DNA of 34,820 nt from Spirochaetales bacterium (GCA_012838275.1 DUPO01000026.1:1-34820); one strand, 5' to 3'. Shown: positions 16,115 through 24,974, counted from the stretch's first letter. Notes: generated from the letters alone by a model not told the origin. Numbers and translations are program-made.

Positions 16115-17386
16115 TCATCTTGCTGCACCCTTTTCTTCCAAGGTTAGTACCGCAGCTGACTTTTCCTGCTTGTTCTCCTCATGCCGGATCGCCAACAGGG
16201 TTAGGGCCATGAGGGTTGGGAAGAGGACTCCTATCAACATGCCGCTTCTGAGTGCCGACTCACGTGCGCTCAGCTCCTGCAGCCAAGGCAGCCTTTTCAC
16301 GAGGGTTGGATTGACGTCGGCAGTGAGGCCGATGAGCCATGGGCCGATCGAAGCCCCACTATCCCCTGCCGCAGCAAGCATGGCAAACAGGGATGCCCCG
16401 GCAAAGGGGAAATGCCTGGCTCCTATCACAACGGACCCCGGCCACAACAGGCTGCTGCCCAACCCGGTAAGGGCACAAGCAAACAACGAAACCATTGGCC
16501 ATGGTGAAGTGGAAGCTACCAGATAACAGAGTATGCAGAGAAGTGAGCCGTAGAACATCGCTTTCCAGACCGGAAGCCTCTCACCATATTTACCGTATAT
16601 GGCACGTCCTATCCCTAGGAACAATGCGAACAGGCAAAGACCTGCCAAATCTCCCACAGCCTTGGACAGCTGTAGGGCGGATTCCACAAAAGCACTGGTC
16701 CACTGGGACATCGAGACTTCGGTCGCACCTCCGACAGCTATGCCAAACACAACCAGCAAAAAGTATTTTGAATTGAACAGGGTCCTGATCTTGGTCCTGT
16801 GCTCTTCCGGTACTGAGGGGGCAATGGGAACACGCAGGAAGTTGAAGAAATTGACCAGAGGCATGACACTCCAGACCAAAACGACAAAAGGCCAGTTTTC
16901 CCGCCCGAACAGATGGAGCATCAGGGTGGTTCCTACCACCACAACGATAAATCCCCAAGCGTAGAAGGAGTGCAAGAGGCTCATGGCACTCTCCTTGGAG
17001 TCATTTGGTATGCCTTGCACTATCGCACTGAGCAGGAGTTCCAACAGGCCTCCCCCACAACTATAGACGACAGTTGCCAGCATAAGGCCGAAATAGGGGT
17101 TGCTTGGAAACAGCCTTGGAGTGAAAGCAAGCATCAACAGACCTAGAAAGGCCAGGGCATGGCCAAGGGTAATGAAGGGCCTGATACCATACTTGTCCAC
17201 AGGACGGCTGAAGGCGAGGTCGGCTACTATTTGGGTGAAGAAATTAAGCAGGGTCAGTCTTCCTACCTGTTCAAAGGAGAGGGCGAACTCACCCATGAAG
17301 GTGATATAGAGAAGAGGGGCCAGATTACATATCAAGGCCCCAACGAAATTTCCCAAATAACAGGCTCGTATGGTGGATTTGTACAT
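16115..17386 (-). CDS. Major facilitator superfamily transporter
   Basis: This is a 423-residue membrane protein with about 12 hydrophobic helices in two halves, joined by a polar loop near residues 195-210. It resembles the FucP-like/sugar-porter side of the MFS, with R-x-x-D-K-Y-G-like SRPVDKYGIRP between helices 2 and 3. The substrate cannot be read from sequence. The start ATG at 17386 has no Shine-Dalgarno sequence, but a perfect TATAAT ends seven bases before it (17394-17399), so the mRNA may be leaderless. It begins 27 bases after the stop of the YhaN-like ATPase gene, whose last codons hold the -35 box. Confidence 0.88.
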   Translation of the reverse strand: MYKSTIRACYLGNFVGALICNLAPLLYITFMGEFALSFEQVGRLTLLNFFTQIVADLAFSRPVDKYGIRPFITLGHALAFLGLLMLAFTPRLFPSNPYFGLMLATVVYSCGGGLLELLLSAIVQGIPNDSKESAMSLLHSFYAWGFIVVVVGTTLMLHLFGRENWPFVVLVWSVMPLVNFFNFLRVPIAPSVPEEHRTKIRTLFNSKYFLLVVFGIAVGGATEVSMSQWTSAFVESALQLSKAVGDLAGLCLFALFLGIGRAIYGKYGERLPVWKAMFYGSLLCILCYLVASTSPWPMVSLFACALTGLGSSLLWPGSVVIGARHFPFAGASLFAMLAAAGDSGASIGPWLIGLTADVNPTLVKRLPWLQELSARESALRSGMLIGVLFPTLMALTLLAIRHEENKQEKSAAVLTLEEKGAAR

Positions 17387-17393
17387 ATAGGCG

Positions 17394-17422
17394 ATTATAC
17401 GGGTGAAACCTGCCTAGGTAAA
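17394..17422 (-). promoter_or_regulatory. Promoter for a possibly leaderless MFS mRNA
   Basis: On the minus strand, TTTACC (17417-17422) is followed by 17 bases and a perfect TATAAT (17394-17399). The ATG begins at 17386, where transcription would be expected to start. The -35 box overlaps the end of the upstream ATPase gene. Confidence 0.5.
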
Positions 17423-20400
17423 GAAAAGTTTCTCCCTAGCATGGTACACTGCTTGACCCACCACCCCTGCAAGCCACCTACGGACAACTGTCTCATCATC
17501 AGTGTCAGCTTCAAATGCTTCAAAATGTACAAACAGGCTACCCATGATCTCCTCCGGCTGCCTTGGTTGCTTTTCCGAAGCGAACCCCTGCTTTAGCAAC
17601 CAATCTGTAAGAATTTCCTGATTGGATTCAGAAAAATTCTTGATCTCCTTGTCGGCTACAAGCCTGAGCAAGTCATTGCCTGTCATAGGCTCCGTAGCTA
17701 CCCTCCCAAGGATCTGGGACCAGTAGTTCGCACCCCGGTTAAGGTCCAAGTTCGAACGTTCCAAAGTAGGGACATCAAGTATCCTGCAACGACCCTCCTT
17801 TGCGAGATTTTGTGCCGTCTTCAATAGTTCCAAACGGAAACTGAGAGGATGAGACGGGCCAAGAGCCTGCACTATCTGAGCGCAATGGGATAACCCCAGT
17901 TTCAGATAACGATACAGATCCTGACTCTCACAGAATAGGTGCCAGGAGTGCAGCCCCGTAACCGGTTCCCACAGGGAGGGGCCTGCAACAGAGAGGGCCA
18001 CTGCATATTCATGATAATCCTCAAGGGGCTCGGGTATCTGTCTCTTCTCAGGGACATAGGGCTTCAGAGGAGCCACTGATAGTTTATACTCCCTTGCAAT
18101 ATCTTCAAGAGACATCAGATTGACCAGTGAGGGCCCAACAGACTTGAGCCTTTCGACCTCATCGCTCTGGGCGGTCACATAGAATACTTGCCGCTCCCGG
18201 GCTATCTCCGCTATGGCATCCACCATAGCAGAGGCCCTCTCGTCATCGCTATTTGCAAGCAACTCATCAAGGAAAATGGGAAGTGAGACCTCACTGCTCT
18301 TCTCCTGCATAGTAATGAAAGCCATCCTGATGGAGAACAGCAACTGGATTCTTGTGCCGCTGGAGAGCTCTTCCACCTTGTAATTCCTGCCCATAATGGT
18401 ATCGGTGGCGAAAAACCCTTCGTCACTTGCAGAGAGCGTGTACCTGTTGCTGGTAATGCTTGCCAGCCATTCACTTGCCTGCTCGAGAACCTGAGGTTGG
18501 AATTTTTTCTCGCTCTCCTCTTTCAGTTCAGAAGCAAGGACGGTGACCATCCTCATCATAACCTGCTCCTGACGGAAGGTCTCCAACTCCTGTAGGGCCT
18601 CAGCCCGTTGTAACTGCGCCTTGGACAGTGCAGAACCGAACTTCAAGTCGTCATAGGTCTTGATCAGCCCTCCAAGACTCTGCAGTTTTCCATTCAGAAC
18701 TTTCTGTTGCTCTTCAATCTGCTCAGACTGTTGCCGCAAATCCTCAGCCGTGAAAGTGTTTGACAAATCCAAAGCAGCGGGGGATTCCTCTGCTGCGGTA
18801 TCATACAAAGTTAGCGTATGCCTGAGCGCACGTTGGAGGTCTTGCCACTCCTCCACTTGGGAAGAGAGGCGCTTCAGTCGTTCTTCCGCTCCGAAGGGCA
18901 GCCCGCTCGTCTCCCAGAATTGGTGCAGGGCTTCCCTACGCAACTCCTTTTCAGCACGCAAGGACACTCCCTGATGGGAGTTCTTCTCAAGGTCAACCTG
19001 CAATGCGGCCGCTTTTTCCAGTCGTTTGTATAGGCTTTCGCTCATTGTCTTGAGCGCAGCCAAATCACTCTCTTCAGTTTCCAGTTCGTTCTGCAGTGCC
19101 AAAAGGGCCTTGGCACTCCCATCTTTGTCCAGCTCCATTGCCTTTTTTGCATTCACATATGCAATTCGGTAGGTACTCCAGGCTTCCAATCTTTGGGCAA
19201 AATGGAAGAACTGCGCCCCTTCAAGACGCGCTTCATCATCCTGCAACCCAATGGCAAGGGCGGCATCCCTCCAATCATTGACCCAACGGCTCAACTTCTC
19301 TTGAGAAGTCTCAACGAGCCCGTTGGCTAGCTTGCGCTGACGGTTCATCTGTTCAACCTGCCCTGTTGCAGAAATCTGTTCTTCCAAAAGGACATTGAAA
19401 GCCTGACAGGATTCGATATCCCACCTATCAGGGCCTTCAATACCCAGTTCAGCGGTCATCTGCTGCAGTTCTCTTGTTTTCTCCCTATGCTCGTTTTCTT
19501 TCATTTTGAAAGAAGCATCCTTGCCTGAAGCGGGTAACAGCATGGCAATTGCGCCGAGAATTGCAAGCGGTCCTGCAATGAACAGCGTAGGATGCACAAA
19601 AATGCCCAGTGCCGAGGCGAGGATTCCGATCAGACTGACTAGCAAAAGAATCTTTTTCCTGATGCCGGCTTTCAGGGGCCTCCCTTCGTGGCTGCCCTGC
19701 AGTTTCCAGGAGAGGGATATCCAGTCAGAGAGGCGAAGCTGTAGTTTTGAGAGTTCCTTGGCAGTATGTCCGATCTGTTCACACTCTCCCAGAGACTCCA
19801 CAAGCCTTGTATGGGCATCCAGACTGCAACGTAGCGGTTCGCATTCCGAGGCGATTTGTTTCAGTTTTTCAACATATGCCAGGAGAGTCGCTTCTTTCGG
19901 AGGGTCGCTCATCAGCCAAGAGTGTTCCCTCTCCCATTCCTCAAGTGTTTCCTGTGCTTGGGAAAACCCATCGAAACTGGCTTTTTGTGCCAGTGTCGCT
20001 TTTTCAAACTCATCAAGCCTCTTTTTCAAACGCAGAGATTTTTCCCTATCTTGCAGATGTCGCCCCTCAACAGAGCACTCCCTAAACTCTTGGGTAAGCT
20101 CCTCATCAAGGCTGGCATAGTTGTCAAAATCATCTTCAGCTTTTTTTAGGGCCTTCTTCAGTTCTTCCGCTCGTCGGAAAGAATCGGTAGTGATGGAACC
20201 TATGGCAGGATCATACGAGGCCAGTTTGCGCTCCAGAGTTTCGATAGCATCTTTTGTTTCTATCAGAAACAACGCACGCTCAATGACGCCCTTTCTTTCG
20301 GACAAGGAGGGACCCTCATCTATTTCACGTTGCAAAGCATCGATGTCATCCTGTATATGCTGGTGTTCTTCCTGTTCCCGAACGACACTCTTCAGTGATT

Positions 20401-20911
20401 CGATCGCTGCCTTGGCATCTCTTGCTTGCCAGGCAGTCGCCCTGGCGAATGTAAAAATGCCTCCAGCCCTCTCACATGCGGAGCCTAGGTCGATTCCGCC
20501 CTGCATACGGGTACGTACTTCGTGTAGGAAAGTCGCTGCATTGCCAGCATCTTCCTGTAACAGCTCGTGCAGGGTGAACCAATAACTTTCACTCAGTTCA
20601 TCATTGCGTCCGGGTAGTGATGTTTCCTGATCATCAGCCAAGCGTATCTGGCGCAACCTTCCATTAGCGAGGGAGAGATCCCATAAGGATTCATCGGTCT
20701 GTAGGGAAGCGCTCGCCTCTACTTCTTTGCTGACCCCACTCTTCCAGATAAGGGCACGCATTGCGCGTGTTAGGGTGGATTTTCCAACACCATTAGGGCC
20801 CCAGATAATATTCAGGTGCTCTCCAAGCTCTTGTATGGGAGGGAATGTCCCGGCTTCAAAGCCGGGGCTCTTATGTACCCGTATACTCTTGATCCATGCC
20901 TTCCTCTTCAT
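17414..20911 (-). CDS. YhaN/SbcC-like coiled-coil ATPase
   Basis: This is a 1165-residue SMC/Rad50-type ATPase. Walker A is GPNGVGKST at 38-46. The long middle, about 160-830, is mostly coiled coil, interrupted by two hydrophobic helices at about 421-460. That feature is known from YhaN-type proteins and suggests membrane association. The signature is ELSSGTRIQL at 848-857 (usually LSGGQ) and Walker B is PIFLDELLA at 878-886. A further 230 residues (about 935-1165) follow the ATPase end; I recognise no domain in them, and YhaN-like proteins usually end soon after Walker B. ATGA overlaps the phosphoesterase gene, so the two products probably form one nuclease complex for DNA ends or repair. 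Confidence 0.9.
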   Translation of the reverse strand: MKRKAWIKSIRVHKSPGFEAGTFPPIQELGEHLNIIWGPNGVGKSTLTRAMRALIWKSGVSKEVEASASLQTDESLWDLSLANGRLRQIRLADDQETSLPGRNDELSESYWFTLHELLQEDAGNAATFLHEVRTRMQGGIDLGSACERAGGIFTFARATAWQARDAKAAIESLKSVVREQEEHQHIQDDIDALQREIDEGPSLSERKGVIERALFLIETKDAIETLERKLASYDPAIGSITTDSFRRAEELKKALKKAEDDFDNYASLDEELTQEFRECSVEGRHLQDREKSLRLKKRLDEFEKATLAQKASFDGFSQAQETLEEWEREHSWLMSDPPKEATLLAYVEKLKQIASECEPLRCSLDAHTRLVESLGECEQIGHTAKELSKLQLRLSDWISLSWKLQGSHEGRPLKAGIRKKILLLVSLIGILASALGIFVHPTLFIAGPLAILGAIAMLLPASGKDASFKMKENEHREKTRELQQMTAELGIEGPDRWDIESCQAFNVLLEEQISATGQVEQMNRQRKLANGLVETSQEKLSRWVNDWRDAALAIGLQDDEARLEGAQFFHFAQRLEAWSTYRIAYVNAKKAMELDKDGSAKALLALQNELETEESDLAALKTMSESLYKRLEKAAALQVDLEKNSHQGVSLRAEKELRREALHQFWETSGLPFGAEERLKRLSSQVEEWQDLQRALRHTLTLYDTAAEESPAALDLSNTFTAEDLRQQSEQIEEQQKVLNGKLQSLGGLIKTYDDLKFGSALSKAQLQRAEALQELETFRQEQVMMRMVTVLASELKEESEKKFQPQVLEQASEWLASITSNRYTLSASDEGFFATDTIMGRNYKVEELSSGTRIQLLFSIRMAFITMQEKSSEVSLPIFLDELLANSDDERASAMVDAIAEIARERQVFYVTAQSDEVERLKSVGPSLVNLMSLEDIAREYKLSVAPLKPYVPEKRQIPEPLEDYHEYAVALSVAGPSLWEPVTGLHSWHLFCESQDLYRYLKLGLSHCAQIVQALGPSHPLSFRLELLKTAQNLAKEGRCRILDVPTLERSNLDLNRGANYWSQILGRVATEPMTGNDLLRLVADKEIKNFSESNQEILTDWLLKQGFASEKQPRQPEEIMGSLFVHFEAFEADTDDETVVRRWLAGVVGQAVYHAREKLFFT

Positions 20912-22143
20912 CTGAGACCCCCCTGCTCGCTGTTGATCATGGCGAATAGCAAACGCTTCGCCGCTTGGGTCGCCAGCCTGATGTACTCCTCTTCACTTTT
21001 TATGATCGAGTTCTGATCCACGTGCTGAAAAGCAGGGGAATGAAGGCTCTCCATATCAAGGCTCTTGTACTGAGCAGCCATTTTCTTCAATTCAGACTCA
21101 TCAAGGAGTTTTCTCGCCAAAAGGGCTATAGCACTGGTTCCTTCGGAGAGCTCCTGAAGGTCAACATCGAATACCGTGTTGTCCTTCAGGCGTGCGAGCG
21201 GGCGCACTTCCCAATCTCCGATTTGGGTCCAGAGGACTTCCAGTTTCTCTTGAGTAAAGATATTCCTCACATCAAGGGTGCGGGCGATGGTCCCTTCAAG
21301 GATAAGGGAGCAGAGCAAGGTCCCACCAAAAGGAATTTCAGAGGCAAATTCCCTCAGCGCCCGGGATAAGGCCGTCCTGGCCTCATCCTCACTTTGGACA
21401 CCATCGAGGCTGACTGTGCAACTCTCAAAGCGATACGGGCAGAGTGGGACCAGTTTGGGTTCGTCCCAAGTTTTGTCCTCTTCCTTTTCCAGGAGCCAGA
21501 GCCCGTGCATCCCCTCCTCATTACTGTCCAGGGCATAGGGCGACCCACAATAGAAGGCGTTCCCCCCTTTCAGCACTTCAGCCTTATGTATATGTCCAAG
21601 CACCCATAAGGGGACGGAGGTCCGGCTGAAATCATGAAGGGCGACAGGGGCATATCTGCTCGAGGGTGGAGCACCCACATCACAGTGTAGCAATCCCAGA
21701 AGGGGGAGCTCAGTCTCTGTCAAAGCGTGATCGAAACTATCAAGGGGGTTCTGTTGTACCCTACGCTCGGCGAAGGACCAACCCACAAAACGTACACCCT
21801 TATGGTCAAAGTGCTCCCACTCTCCTCCCAAGCCTAATATCTTGATGTGAGGACTCTCCTTTGCTAGGCTGGGAAATGCCGAGTAGTCGTGATTCCCTCC
21901 AACCCCGATCACTTGGATACCTGCCTCACCGAGCTTTTTCAACCCGGAGAGCAACGGTCCGTAGGCCTCGAACCAGTGCTCTTCCTGTTCCACCACATCT
22001 CCGCTAAGTGTCAGGACGTCGGCTTTTAGCTCGAGAGCCTTGCTGACGATGGCATCCCAGCTGGAGTGGCTCAAGAGATTCTCCATGTAGGGGACTGAGG
22101 GTATCCTACCCATGTGAATATCCGAACAGCAAAGAATCTTCAT
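20908..22143 (-). CDS. SbcD/YhaO-like metallophosphoesterase
   Basis: This is a 411-residue calcineurin-like phosphoesterase with all metal-binding blocks in order: SDIHMGR with D8 and H10, SGDVV with D49, GGNHDY with N84, H85 and D86, LLHCD with H153, and LGHIHKAE with H184 and H186. This is the SbcD/Mre11-type nuclease layout. The C-terminal 180 residues would hold the region that contacts the ATPase partner. GGAGG lies four bases before the ATG at 22143. It is the first gene of the pair and overlaps the ATPase start by four bases. By analogy with SbcCD and YhaO-YhaN it should act as an ATP-gated DNA nuclease. Confidence 0.9.
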   Translation of the reverse strand: MKILCCSDIHMGRIPSVPYMENLLSHSSWDAIVSKALELKADVLTLSGDVVEQEEHWFEAYGPLLSGLKKLGEAGIQVIGVGGNHDYSAFPSLAKESPHIKILGLGGEWEHFDHKGVRFVGWSFAERRVQQNPLDSFDHALTETELPLLGLLHCDVGAPPSSRYAPVALHDFSRTSVPLWVLGHIHKAEVLKGGNAFYCGSPYALDSNEEGMHGLWLLEKEEDKTWDEPKLVPLCPYRFESCTVSLDGVQSEDEARTALSRALREFASEIPFGGTLLCSLILEGTIARTLDVRNIFTQEKLEVLWTQIGDWEVRPLARLKDNTVFDVDLQELSEGTSAIALLARKLLDESELKKMAAQYKSLDMESLHSPAFQHVDQNSIIKSEEEYIRLATQAAKRLLFAMINSEQGGLR

Positions 22144-22278
22144 ACCACCTCCAGAATTCGAACCGGAGAAATGCCACCGATTTCAAGGATATGGTCACTA
22201 TACCACAAAACAGAGAGGAAATTCAGGATGGTACTGCAGGGAAGAGCCTTTATGGTCTTTCAGCCTTGTCCTGTCAGC

Positions 22279-22307
22279 TTGACAAATACCTTAGACATAC
22301 TTACTAT
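22279..22307 (+). promoter_or_regulatory. Promoter of the PadR/permease operon
   Basis: A perfect TTGACA (22279-22284) is followed by 17 bases and TACTAT (22302-22307). The -10 box lies inside the left arm of the inverted repeat at 22300-22309, so a repressor bound there would block RNA polymerase. It has the same -35 box, spacer length and -10 box as the promoter of the facing ACR3 gene. Confidence 0.7.
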
Positions 22308-22343
22308 ATGCACATTGAATATAGTCATTGTGAATATAGTAAG
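22300..22343. promoter_or_regulatory. Three half-site operator, probable PadR target
   Basis: CTTACTATAT (22300-22309) and ATATAGTAAG (22334-22343) are perfect 10-base inverted arms. A third copy of the core, ATATAGT, lies between them at 22319-22325, and the two right-hand copies are direct repeats containing GAATATAGT. The array starts over the -10 box and ends 15 bases before the PadR start. Autoregulation by PadR is inferred from position and symmetry. Confidence 0.65.
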
Positions 22344-22358
22344 ATAAAGGATGTACCG

Positions 22359-22748
22359 ATGAAGCAGAAAGAATCTGGATGTTGTGCGAGCAAACACCAG
22401 AAGATGGAACGTTTTTTGGAGATAAGCCTGCTCATGCTCCTGTTTGACAAAAAGGGGTATGGCTATGGGCTGATAGAACAGCTGGAAGATTTCGGTTTCA
22501 CTTCCGAAGACCTGAACATAGGATCGCTCTACAGGAGCTTGAGAAAGCTGGCGGACCAGGGTCTGGTCTCCTCAGTATGGGAGGATGCGGGTCAAGGACC
22601 CAAACGCCGTGTCTATACGATCACAGCAGAGGGCAAGGATGAACTGCATAACTGGATTCCCATACTCAAGGAGAGGAAATCCCGTATAGAGCAGTTGATA
22701 GAGACATATGAAAAAAAGAGTTCTGATACACAAGGAGATAAAAAGTAG
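22359..22748 (+). CDS. PadR-family transcriptional regulator
   Basis: This is a 129-residue regulator with the PadR winged helix (about residues 16-95): ISLLMLLFDKKGYGYGLIEQL, then LNIGSLYRSLRKLADQGLV, and the wing QGPKRRVYTITAEGKDEL. A short C-terminal helix for dimerisation follows. The ATG at 22359 is preferred to upstream starts in the same frame (to 22191) because AAAGG lies eight bases before it and the operator array lies directly upstream. The N terminus carries a cysteine pair and a histidine (SGCCASKH), which could bind a metal or metalloid; this is an inference. The stop is immediately followed by the first permease start. Confidence 0.88.
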   Translation: MKQKESGCCASKHQKMERFLEISLLMLLFDKKGYGYGLIEQLEDFGFTSEDLNIGSLYRSLRKLADQGLVSSVWEDAGQGPKRRVYTITAEGKDELHNWIPILKERKSRIEQLIETYEKKSSDTQGDKK

Positions 22749-23228
22749 ATGGCTACCATCATTATCATTTATGGAATATTGGCTGTCGGGCTGATAGTCT
22801 CCCTTGCCAAAAGCAAGGAAAAGACCAAGATAGCCTTCAAGGTGGCAAAAAAATCCCTGCTCAAGACGGCTCCAGCCCTATTGACAATGCTAGGGATCGT
22901 AGGCCTGATCCTCGGTCTTCTCACTCCAGAGAAGATATCGAGCCTGATAGGGGCTGAAGCCGGTATTTTTGCTACCCTTACTGCTGCGCTCATCGGCTCT
23001 CTGACATTGATACCCTCCCTAGTGGCTTTTCCCTTGGCAGGGTCACTTTTGCGATCGGGGGCAACTGTGATGACCATATCCGCCTTCATCACAACCCTAG
23101 TCATGGTTGGAATAGTCACTTTCCCCATGGAGATGAAGGTCTTGGGCAAGAGATTCACCCTCCTTCGCAATGGTCTGGGAATCATTGCAGCGCTTTTGAT
23201 AGCTTTCCTGATGGGGGTGATCCTATGA
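22749..23228 (+). CDS. Half-size permease, first half (DUF318/ArsP-like)
   Basis: This is a 159-residue membrane protein with about four hydrophobic segments. It resembles the N-terminal half of permeases of the DUF318 (PF03773) group, which includes ArsP, a methylarsenite exporter. The conserved stretch is SLTLIPSLVAFPLAGSLLRSGA, near residues 77-98, where family members carry a P-x-x-x-x-P-L motif. The next gene encodes a related half, so the working transporter is probably a heterodimer of both products. The ATG follows the PadR stop without a gap, with GGAG 11 bases upstream. The substrate is not shown; the facing arsenite exporter makes a metalloid plausible. Confidence 0.8.
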   Translation: MATIIIIYGILAVGLIVSLAKSKEKTKIAFKVAKKSLLKTAPALLTMLGIVGLILGLLTPEKISSLIGAEAGIFATLTAALIGSLTLIPSLVAFPLAGSLLRSGATVMTISAFITTLVMVGIVTFPMEMKVLGKRFTLLRNGLGIIAALLIAFLMGVIL

Positions 23229-23764
23229 AAAAATTCCTGAAACAATTCAAATTGCCACTCGGAGTCGCCCTGGTCTACATACTTCTGTTTGTATTTTCCC
23301 CTGACATCGCCAGGCGTTCTTCAGAGGTGACATGGGAGTATTTCCTTGAGATGGCTTTTATCCTTCCTCCAGTTTTCATTCTCATGGGACTGATGGAGGT
23401 CTGGTTACCGAAGGACAAGATACAGAAGTGGCTGGGCAATGATTCAGGGCTCAGGGGAGGATTCTTCTCCCTTGCACTGGGGACCCTGCCGACAGGACCG
23501 GTCTACGTTGCATTCCCCTTAGCAGCTTCACTGCTGCACAAAGGTGCGAGCATAACCAATGTGGTCATTTTTCTGGGGTCCTGGGCAGCTTTGAAGATCC
23601 CTCAACTTATGGTTGAGATAAAGTTCCTCGGACTCCCTTTCGCCCTCACCCGCTTTGCCCTGACCACCATCGCCCTGATCATTATGGGTCTGTTCATGAA
23701 GGCGATGCTGACTAGGTTTCCTGACAAGGAGTGGCTGAAGAGCAGGGAGAACCTGCCGGATTAG
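23225..23764 (+). CDS. Half-size permease, second half (DUF318/ArsP-like)
   Basis: This is a 179-residue membrane protein with about four to five hydrophobic segments. Its central stretch LGTLPTGPVYVAFPLAASLLHKGA parallels that of the preceding half-size gene, as expected for the two inverted repeats of a DUF318/PF03773 permease. The start overlaps the previous stop (ATGA at 23225-23228), so the two halves are translated together. The stop at 23762-23764 overlaps the stop of the convergent ACR3 gene by three bases. It is either half of a split full-length permease or a natural two-subunit form. Confidence 0.8.
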   Translation: MKKFLKQFKLPLGVALVYILLFVFSPDIARRSSEVTWEYFLEMAFILPPVFILMGLMEVWLPKDKIQKWLGNDSGLRGGFFSLALGTLPTGPVYVAFPLAASLLHKGASITNVVIFLGSWAALKIPQLMVEIKFLGLPFALTRFALTTIALIIMGLFMKAMLTRFPDKEWLKSRENLPD

Positions 23765-24819
23765 GATGCCGGGGGGAACCATGCCCTGGTCCTGTTGGCT
23801 ATCCTGACCAGGGCGAGCATGATGGGTACCTCGACCAGGACCCCCACTACCGTCGCCACGGCTGCTCCGGAGCGAAGCCCGAAGAGTGAGATTGCAACGG
23901 CAACCGCCAGTTCAAAGAAATTGGAGGCCCCTATCATCCCTGCAGGAGCTGCTACATCATGGGGCAATTTCCATAGCTTTGCCCAAAAGTAGGCAATAAA
24001 AAAGATAACAAAGGTCTGTATGGTTAGGGGGATGGCTATCAGCAGGATATGAAGGGGGTTTTCAACAATGGTACGGCCTTGGAATGAGAAGATGATAAGC
24101 AAAGTGAACAGCAGGCCGACAATGGTGACGTTCTTGAATTTGGGAATAAAAACATCTTCAAAATATGCCGATCCCCTACTTTTGGTGATGAGGGTGCGAG
24201 ACAGCCATCCGGCGGTGAGGGGTATCACGACAAACAGCACGACTGAGAGGAAAAGGGTTACCCAAGGTATTGCTATGCCGCTGATGCCGAGCAAGAGGCC
24301 GACTATAGGAGCGAAGGCTACGAGGATGATCAGATCATTTGTAGCTACCTGCACCAGGGTATATGCGGGATTCCCCCTGGTGAGATGGCTCCAGACGAAT
24401 ACCATGGCCGTACAAGGTGCCGCCCCTAACAGGACAGCCCCAGCCAGGTACTCCTTCCCAAGGGTGAGAGGTATCAGGTTCTTATAGGCTACGGTAAAGA
24501 AGAACCAGGCTATGAAATACATGCTGAAGGGCTTGATAAGCCAGTTAGTTACCCATGTGATGACAAGTCCCTTGGGATTCTTCCCTATCTCCTTGACGCT
24601 TGCAAAATCAATCTTAAGCATCATGGGGTAGATCATGAGCCAAATGAGGATTGCCACAGGGATGGAGACGTTCGCGTATTCGAACTGTGATAGGAATTGG
24701 GGAACTCCAGGGAGAAATACTCCTACGAATACTCCCAGGACCATACATGCCAAAACCCAAAGTGTCAGATATTTCTCAAACAGGCCGATCCCTTCACCTT
24801 TATGTTCGCCTTTTTGCAT
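23761..24819 (-). CDS. acr3: ACR3-family arsenite efflux transporter
   Basis: This is a 352-residue transporter of the bile/arsenite/riboflavin superfamily with about ten membrane helices. ACR3 hallmarks are present: LGAAPCTAMVFVWS, with the essential arsenite-site cysteine near residue 136, and GASNFFELAVA, with the conserved glutamate near 312. It exports trivalent arsenite (sometimes antimonite) from the cytoplasm. The frame is open to a TTG at 24837, but the ATG at 24819 is preferred, with GAGAGG five bases upstream. No arsR or arsC is in the window. The promoter at 24882-24910 matches that of the convergent PadR operon, so PadR may control both. Confidence 0.93.
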   Translation of the reverse strand: MQKGEHKGEGIGLFEKYLTLWVLACMVLGVFVGVFLPGVPQFLSQFEYANVSIPVAILIWLMIYPMMLKIDFASVKEIGKNPKGLVITWVTNWLIKPFSMYFIAWFFFTVAYKNLIPLTLGKEYLAGAVLLGAAPCTAMVFVWSHLTRGNPAYTLVQVATNDLIILVAFAPIVGLLLGISGIAIPWVTLFLSVVLFVVIPLTAGWLSRTLITKSRGSAYFEDVFIPKFKNVTIVGLLFTLLIIFSFQGRTIVENPLHILLIAIPLTIQTFVIFFIAYFWAKLWKLPHDVAAPAGMIGASNFFELAVAVAISLFGLRSGAAVATVVGVLVEVPIMLALVRIANRTRAWFPPAS

Positions 24820-24881
24820 CTTTGCCTCTCCCTCCAACTTTTTTGCTTATTGTGCCAGATTCTTTTGTAAATCCTAGTCAA

Positions 24882-24910
24882 ATAGTAGTATTCGTATGGA
24901 TGCATGTCAA
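24882..24910 (-). promoter_or_regulatory. Promoter of the ACR3 gene
   Basis: On the minus strand, TTGACA (24905-24910) is followed by 17 bases and TACTAT (24882-24887), the same -35, spacer length and -10 as the PadR promoter. The nine bases beginning at the -10 (TACTATTTG) differ by one base from those at the PadR promoter (TACTATATG), which form part of its operator. Confidence 0.6.
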
Positions 24911-24974
24911 CATTTGCTTGATAGGCACAGAGAGTATCCCCGTTGTACTCCTAATGCGCTTCAAATAGAGGATA

